Part shown: positions 57,871 to 64,000 of the stretch, piece by piece
How the letters are laid out: each line of letters begins with the position of its first letter
How positions within the stretch are numbered: the stretch's first letter is position 1
Assembly (NCBI GenBank): GCA_039000515.1
Contig: JBCFYV010011164.1
Location: 33,900,021 to 33,964,020 of the forward strand
Length of the DNA stretch: 64,000 nt
Source of the DNA: Timema cristinae
Taxonomy: Eukaryota; Arthropoda; Insecta; Phasmatodea; Timematidae
Reading direction: 5' to 3'
Made by a program: the position numbers and the translations under genes
The notes under the pieces: generated by a model
What the model was told of the DNA's origin: nothing
Seen by the model: the letters and a program-made list of their open reading frames with translations, nothing else
The model's database searches: none

Positions 57871-60466
57871 AAAAAACTATTTTTCTATGTTAAAATCATG
57901 AAAACGTTAAAGAAGCACATTTTTAACAAATTTCCCGTGAAATGTAGATCTGAGATCAAAGTAAATGGTTAGAGACATAGATTTAGTCTTTCTAAAAAAA
58001 ATCAATTTATTTTTCAACACGGCCACGAGATAACTCTTTTAGACAGATAGGGATTGTTTTTTAGTGGATTTGAAGCTTCAGGATTACCATTCACATAAGA
58101 AACACCACAATGAGTGTATATTTTCCTTCGAGAAGGTGGTGCCCTTAGCAACATAAACATTAATAAATAGGTTTAAATAAAGCGATAACAGTGAGTATAG
58201 TTCTCTTCTCACACGTATCGATTTTATGTGGGTAGTTTTTCCAAAATGGGTTTCCCCTCGCCATTCACGCAAATACCGAAACACCTATTCTAAATATAAC
58301 TTTCTTAAAAACTAAAGAAAAAATAGGCAATAAAAATTGTGTTGAAAAGTAGCACATCCAATGAATCCAGTTAAGATCGAACCCTGACCCTAATGCATAC
58401 AAACCAGTCGTACAATATATGGTCTAGCTAAAACAGTTATTGTCAGTTATAGTATCAGTGCGCCCAAGCGCCGCAGGTATCGAAAGCGCACAAACGTCCC
58501 TGAGGTGGCATTTCCTGCATAGGATGCAATTGCGAGCCAATTACCAGGAGAAGAACATGCCGCAAAGGAGGATTAGGATGCCGATTGATTCCATCGAGCT
58601 CCACCAGGACACGTCTAGGGAGGAAAATACAGGGCGAGTTGTGTTCATACGCCTCGGAACAACCAAGTATTTTAAATAAACATTTAAATAGCCACATGGC
58701 AACTAATTAACAGTACATTAAACAGCTTTTATTAAAAAAAATTGATCCATATTGGCCATTTATAAATCAATTAAGTAGTAACATATGTTTTTAGATTATA
58801 TAAAATAGTTGAAAGTAAGTTAAGAGGAGCAGGCAGAGGAGAGGGTATATTGAAGATTTAAGCTCATTGACAAAAGAAATGGACCTGTCGTAAGATAGAA
58901 CAACTTACAATAGTAATAACAACAATAACTATTTAAGGCCTTAAGCACAATATAGTGTAAATACGTGAATATTAGATATTTAACGACGTCGCCTACTTAG
59001 GGTTGCATCTTAACTTGACTCACCTGAGAACTCTAAGCACTAACACACTTAGACGCCAACGTACAAGATAGAAAGAGAGGGAAGAAAACGGACAGTTAAC
59101 CCTGTGAGGCTTCTTGAAAATTACCTTTTTATTGTTTCCTATTATAGATAGGCATATGCGTCCAAGGACTTTTCCAGTATACATCCTAACAGGAAGATCA
59201 TTACAGGCTATTTTCTTGACCGAGCCAAATAGCTTAGGTTGTAAATAATTTATAAAAAATACCTTTACAAAAATAATATTTGTGTGAGACTGTAGAATTA
59301 TTTTAATTTTTAAGAATGTATGGTTTTTGTTTTAACGTTTTATCTATAAAACTCGCTAAATAAAACGTAAATTCACTAACATGTCTTCCAACCGCCTTGA
59401 CAATAAAGAAATCGATGTTATAAAAATACACAAATACGAAAAATATCTAATAAAAACTAAATTAATCAACGTTGAAACAAAATATTTAAAAAAAATTGTT
59501 TTAAATTTATTTTAATATTAACGTTCAACAATTTTAACAGGTCGTTTAATTACCTATGTTCATAAACATTTGTTTTAATGTGTATTTTGTTAGTAAGCTA
59601 TGCTACTAAAAAATGTGTACTTATTTTGTGATATTTTTTTCAAACAAGGATATATTGTCCATCTGATAACAATTTGAGTTTATTATCGCTGATTTCAGCA
59701 ATCTAATTACATTTAAATTTAGGACGGTGGAAAGAGAGGGAGGGGGTTGGTATCCAGCATCTAATTCTCAATAAAAGACGCTAGGCTAAAAACAGGTTCA
59801 TTTGGGCCACTCACTGGTGGTCCATGGGTTATGCCAGGTGGCCTCACGTGGGACCACAGTGAAAAGAATTATTTGCCACAATCGTCTTGGCTTTCTCCAA
59901 TAGTATATTATAGTTTGAGACTAAGTTTTCAAAAATAAGTATTAAGTAATCTCACCTCAAAAGATCTTAAGTATGCTATCATTTAAAGACTTCTCAGATA
60001 TCAATTTTAAACAAAATCATTATGTCAATTTTAGAAAATTACCCAACATTAAATTATTCATTATTTTATGACTTTAATCAACATCAAAATCACACACTGA
60101 GAACAGCTAGAATGTTTATGGTTTATTGGGCACATGATTCTTCATTATATTGAAGCTGAAATTTTTCACTTTTACAATATTTTTTCTCTTTATTAGAAAG
60201 TAAAAAGTGAAATAAATCAAAAGATTTACAATATTTACAGGCTAACCTCGATAAGTCAGGGCTTTGTTTCACAGGTAGAATTCGATTTTCTAAGGATGAT
60301 TCAACATTCATAAAAATGTTACTACATTATTAGTGTTATTGTATTAATAAATAGCATTGAAGCACCCTCTTTCAACCAGGAGAGATATTTTTTCATAAAA
60401 AGGTTGAACATGACTAAAGGATAAACACAATCAAAATAATTTTAGTATTTTTCTTTATTCTTATTT
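57871..60466. other. Intergenic, no gene seen
   Basis: AT-rich. Short open frames near 58,440-58,700 on both strands overlap each other and have no recognisable domain. Confidence 0.45.
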
Positions 60467-61615
60467 CCCCGTTTACCCTTTTCCGGTTTTAACTATTCCA
60501 CCCCATTTACCCTTTTTACCCCGTTTAATTTTTTCCCTCCATTTACCCTTTTTACCACGTTTACACTTTTGTATCCAATATACCCTTTTTACCTTTTATG
60601 CTCCTTTCTACGTTTTTTTCTTTTTGCCCTGTTGGCCCTTTTTAATTAAATCATTTACCACTTTTAACATTTATACTTTTGTTAGATTTACTTTTTTACA
60701 TATCTACCCCGTTTACCCTTTTTATCATCTCATATTTTTCCTCCTTTTTGACATTTTTGCCCTGTTGGTTTTTTACCATTTTTAACACTTTACTCCTTTT
60801 AACCATATTTATACTTTTTACCCTCTTTACCTACACTTGTCTAACACCTTAGCTCAGTTGGTAGCGTGTATGTCTATTGAGATAAGGGTGCAAGGTTTGA
60901 TTTCTGGCATGGTCGAAAATATATATAATTGGTGAAATGTGGTTTTACCCCGGAAACTGGGTGTAGTGTCTGTTATAGTTAGTAAGTCATGTGCTGATAT
61001 AGTTAGTTTAGAAAGTGCACGTTAAATACCTCAAATAAGTTTTAAAATTTAAAAAAAATTACACACACGTTTTACCCATTAAAAATTGATTAGATTTACT
61101 TTGTAACCTTTTTGCACTTTTTACACCTTTTTACATAAAGTATCTGGCTTAGCTTGGAAAAATATTTTAGGTTAAAAAGTGCAAAAAGGGAAAGTGAAAA
61201 AAAGGTAAAAGTAAATCAAACTAAGTTTTTAAAAGGGGATAAATAGTTAAGTACAAAGTTTAAAAAGTGTAAATAAGATTAAAAGGGTAAAAAGGGCAAA
61301 AAGGGCAGTAAGGGGATAACAAAAAGATAAGAATAGCAAAAATATAAAAATGGTAAAAGATTGCAAGAATGGTAGAGTAGGAAAAAGGACCAAAAATGGT
61401 AAAAAGGGTAAAAGCAAATTCAATAAAAATAAAGTAAATAGAGTACAAGGGCTAAAAGGGATAAAAAGAGTAAAAATGGAAAAAGGGGCAAAATATATTT
61501 AAAAAAAGCTAAAAATGTTAGAAGATTTAGATGGTTAAAAAGGGTGAAAAGAGTGAAAATGGTAAAAAGAGTAAAAGAAGAAAAAGGGCTAAATGACAAA
61601 AAGGGTAAAAAGTAA
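60467..61615. repeat. Long inverted repeat: polypyrimidine arm, polypurine arm
   Basis: The + strand is built of TTTACCCTTTTTACC-like words from 60467 to about 60835 and again at 61,060-61,136. It then turns into GGGTAAAAAGGGTAAAAAG-like words from about 61,165 to 61,615. At the turn, CCTTTTTGCACTTTTTACACC faces GGTTAAAAAGTGCAAAAAGG. The left arm is interrupted by a family D SINE. Confidence 0.8.
60843..61036 (+). mobile_element. SINE family D copy
   Basis: tRNA-like head ACACCTTAGCTCAGTTGGTA with a near-ideal A box (TAGCTCAGTTGG), then TGTCTATTGAGATAAGGGT and a B-box region CAAGGTTTGATTTC. The tail AGAAAGTGCACGTTAAATAC is shared with family C. Confidence 0.8.
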
Positions 61616-62104
61616 ATCTAATCAAAATTTACAAAATTCTGGATTCCAGGTGTACATATTTGTGTACAGGGGCCGCATTAGCCCACATTGCACAACTTTA
61701 TGAAATCTCTCGGCGGCGTTAATACATCTTGACATTTTCAGTTTCCAACTAATTAAAAAAATCAAATCAAAATTTTAAATTGTCGGCACATATTCAGGCA
61801 TATGGGATACTAAGATTTAAATTTCAGACCTCTGAATGTGGGAGATATCGCGCAACGCTCATGACACACACACTCTTGAAGAGTATGAATTGTTTAAATG
61901 CTTAGTGTAAAATGACATCTGGACACGGAAATTGAGATTCAGCACACAAAGGCCCAGAAACGCAGTCACGTCGAATCTTGGGTTATCAAAATATTAATTT
62001 CATAAGATCCCTCGAAGTACTTCACGTGGTTTTATTTAACTACTCGTCTGAGCGAGACTAGTGTGGCGAAAGACACGTGACTTTCTTTCAAAATTAACGG
62101 AATC
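61616..62104. other. Intergenic, no feature seen
   Basis: No gene or repeat recognised. Confidence 0.4.
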
Positions 62105-62276
62105 CCAGTACAGGATCTGATTTGCAGGTCACAGAAAGGTTAAGGTTCGAGTTATGATTATCTACCCTCACTTAGTGAAAGTATGGGTAAATTTCTTCTA
62201 AAATACCTCCATCATCCCTATCCTAGTAGTGTAAATAATATACGAATAGCCCGGATGAGTAGCAAGATGCGAGGCA
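62105..62276 (+). mobile_element. SINE family B-like copy, diverged
   Basis: B-box-like AGGTTCGAGTTATGATTATC, ACCCTCACTTAGTGAAAGTA, and tail GAATAGCCCGGATGAGTAGC then AAGATGCGAGGC. Confidence 0.45.
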
Positions 62277-62361
62277 CAAAAGTTTCGATAATCCTGACTA
62301 AATAGGAGAGATAGTCCAAGAATACTGAAAGTCCGGATTATAGAAAATAACATAAAAAAAC

Positions 62362-62500
62362 TCCATGGTGTGAGCCCTCAAGAGAGCTATACCGACCGCA
62401 GTTAGCGATGATCGTACCAAGGTTTGAGGATAGAAGGTTTCATGTGGTCAGCACAATGAACCCTCCAGCCTTTAATCTCAATTTTCTAAACCGTAGCTGC
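62362..62500. repeat. Dispersed repeat F, copy 2
   Basis: CCATGGTGTGAGC, GCTATACCGACCGCAGTTAG, TTCATGTGGTCAGCACAATG, TCTCAATTTTCTA, in the same order as at 51,048. Confidence 0.6.
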
Positions 62501-62754
62501 TGCTTCTTTATTCAAGTAGATCCTCTTTTGCCCTCTACAAAGAAAATTTCAATAATAATATATTGTACAGGCATCAGGGAAAACTTATGTATTCGTTCAG
62601 TTATGCAGTATGTTACAAATAAAATTGTAGTACAATTTAAAAATCAATCAAATTGGAACAGAACTGGATCTATTGAAAAAGTCGCAATCTAAGTTGGACT
62701 GGGTTTTAAGAAATGGCTGAACTTATTTAGAAAACCTTTGATGATAAATTATTT

Positions 62755-63775
62755 TATGAGTTGGACTGGTTAGAGCTATCTCAAGATAGGGATAGGGTGT
62801 AATGAGGTGGACTGGATATAACTAGCTCAAGATAGAGATAGGGTGTGATGAGGTGGACTGGGTAGTACTAGCTCAAGATAGGATAGGGTGTAATGAGGTG
62901 GACTGGGTAGTACTAGCTCAAGATAGAGATAGGGTGTGATGAGGTGGACTGGGTAGCACTAGCTCAAGATAGGGATAGGGTGTAATGAGGTGTACTGGAT
63001 AGTACTAGCTCAAGATAGAGATAGGGTGTGATGAGGTGGACTGGTAGTACTAGCTCAAGATAGAGATAGGGTGTGATGAGGTGTACTGGATAGTACTATC
63101 TCAAGATAGAGATAGGGTGTGATGAGGTGGACTGGGTAGTACTAGCTCAAGATAGAGATAGGTGTGATGAGGTGTACTGGATAGTACTAGCTCAAGATAG
63201 AGATAGGGTGTGATGAGGTGGACTGGGTAGTACTAGCTCAAGATAGGGATAGGGTGTAATGAGGTGGACTGGATTAACTAGCTCAAGATAGAGATAGGGT
63301 GTGATGAGGTGGACTGGGTAGTACTAGCTCAAGATAGAGATAGGGTGTGATGAGGTGTACTGGATAGTACTAGCTCAAGATAGAGATAGGGTGTGATGAG
63401 GTGGACTGGGTAGCACTAGCTCAAGATAGAGATAGGGTGTGATGAGGTGGACTGGGTAGTACTAGCTCAAGATAGGGATAGGGTGTAATGAGGTGTACTG
63501 GATAGTACTAGCTCAAGATAGAGATAGGGTGTGATGAGGTGGACTGGGTAGTACTAGCTCAAGATAGAGATAGGGTGTGATGAGGTGGACTGGGTAGCAC
63601 TAGCTCAAGATAGAGATAGGTGTGTGATGAGTGGACTGGGTAGCACTAGCTCAAGATAGGGATAGGGTGTGATGAGGTGGACTGAATAGATATAGCTCAA
63701 GATAGAGACAGGGTGTAGTAAGGTGGACTGGATAGAACTATCTCATGATAGGGTGTGAAGAGGTGGATTGGATAG
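62755..63775. repeat. Minisatellite, about 46-bp unit, about 22 copies
   Basis: Unit GATGAGGTGGACTGGGTAGT, then ACTAGCTCAAGATAGAGATA and GGGTGT. Two main variants (GAGATAGGGTGTGATG and GGGATAGGGTGTAATG; GTGGACTGGGTAG and GTGTACTGGATAG) are interspersed in a partly regular order. The outer units at both ends are more diverged. Confidence 0.95.
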
Positions 63776-64000
63776 AACAAGCTCAAAATAAGGATAAGTG
63801 GCGTACTTTCGAAGTGTGGCAATATAATTTTTGGGTTCTAATGCTATATAATAACTAAGTAAGACGTCTACGGTGCTCGAAACAGGCCAACATTTGTCCA
63901 CAGCTCTCGTCCGTACTATTGATATTCTAGTGAATCCGCAGTTCATCTCTCAAAACATATTTCCAATCTATCACTTCCCGTTGGTGTCGTCCGGACCACT

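Noticed and set aside
58440..58697. Overlapping open frames on both strands
   Set aside because: No recognisable domain, no splice context, and they shadow each other.
60843..60910. A tRNA gene at the good A/B boxes
   Set aside because: The head is followed by a SINE body and tail and has a second dispersed copy at 31.6 kb; acceptor-stem pairing is not intact.
62755..63775. CRISPR-like array or coding repeat
   Set aside because: The whole 46-bp unit repeats without spacers and contains stops in the frames I checked.

Overview
This is a 64-kb window of animal nuclear DNA. It is AT-rich, has large introns, and is crowded with repeats. The only host gene I can support is a complete ten-exon FEM1B orthologue (fem-1 homolog B, the ankyrin-repeat substrate receptor of a CUL2 ubiquitin ligase). 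It runs on the + strand from about 3,911 to 38,153. All ten exons have GT/AG boundaries and compatible phases, and together they give 1,974 coding bases (657 residues). The organism is an invertebrate. A nuclear copy of mitochondrial nad5 in intron 9 makes sense only with the invertebrate mitochondrial code (AGA = Ser, ATA = Met), and its protein looks arthropod-like. I would lean to an arthropod but cannot exclude another protostome.

Layout. 1-3,910: upstream flank with tRNA-derived SINEs and a degenerate tandem array. 3,911-38,153: FEM1B, whose introns act as a transposon sink. Intron 1 holds a tandem array, a decayed mariner-type transposase and a small MITE. Intron 2 holds a 4.2-kb hAT-like element that was itself hit by a SINE and by a 780-bp MITE, followed by a second mariner-type relic and more SINEs. 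Intron 4 holds one hAT-type non-autonomous element inside another. Intron 5 holds a 2.8-kb hAT element with a perfect 8-bp target duplication. Intron 6 holds a smaller hAT relic. Intron 9 holds the nad5 NUMT and SINEs. 38,154-64,000: gene-poor 3' flank with SINEs, a degenerate mobile-element gene near 46-47 kb, Harbinger-like, Kolobok-like and mariner-like foldback elements, two minisatellites (49.2-49.8 kb and 62.7-63.8 kb), and a long polypyrimidine/polypurine inverted repeat (60.5-61.6 kb).

The most interesting pattern is modular. Four SINE families with different tRNA-like heads fall into two pairs, and each pair shares one 3' tail. This suggests two LINE machineries, each mobilising more than one head. 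The transposon nesting can be read to the base from target-site duplications and gives a relative order of insertion. I found no bacterial, phage, CRISPR or operon structure, and no intact transposase.
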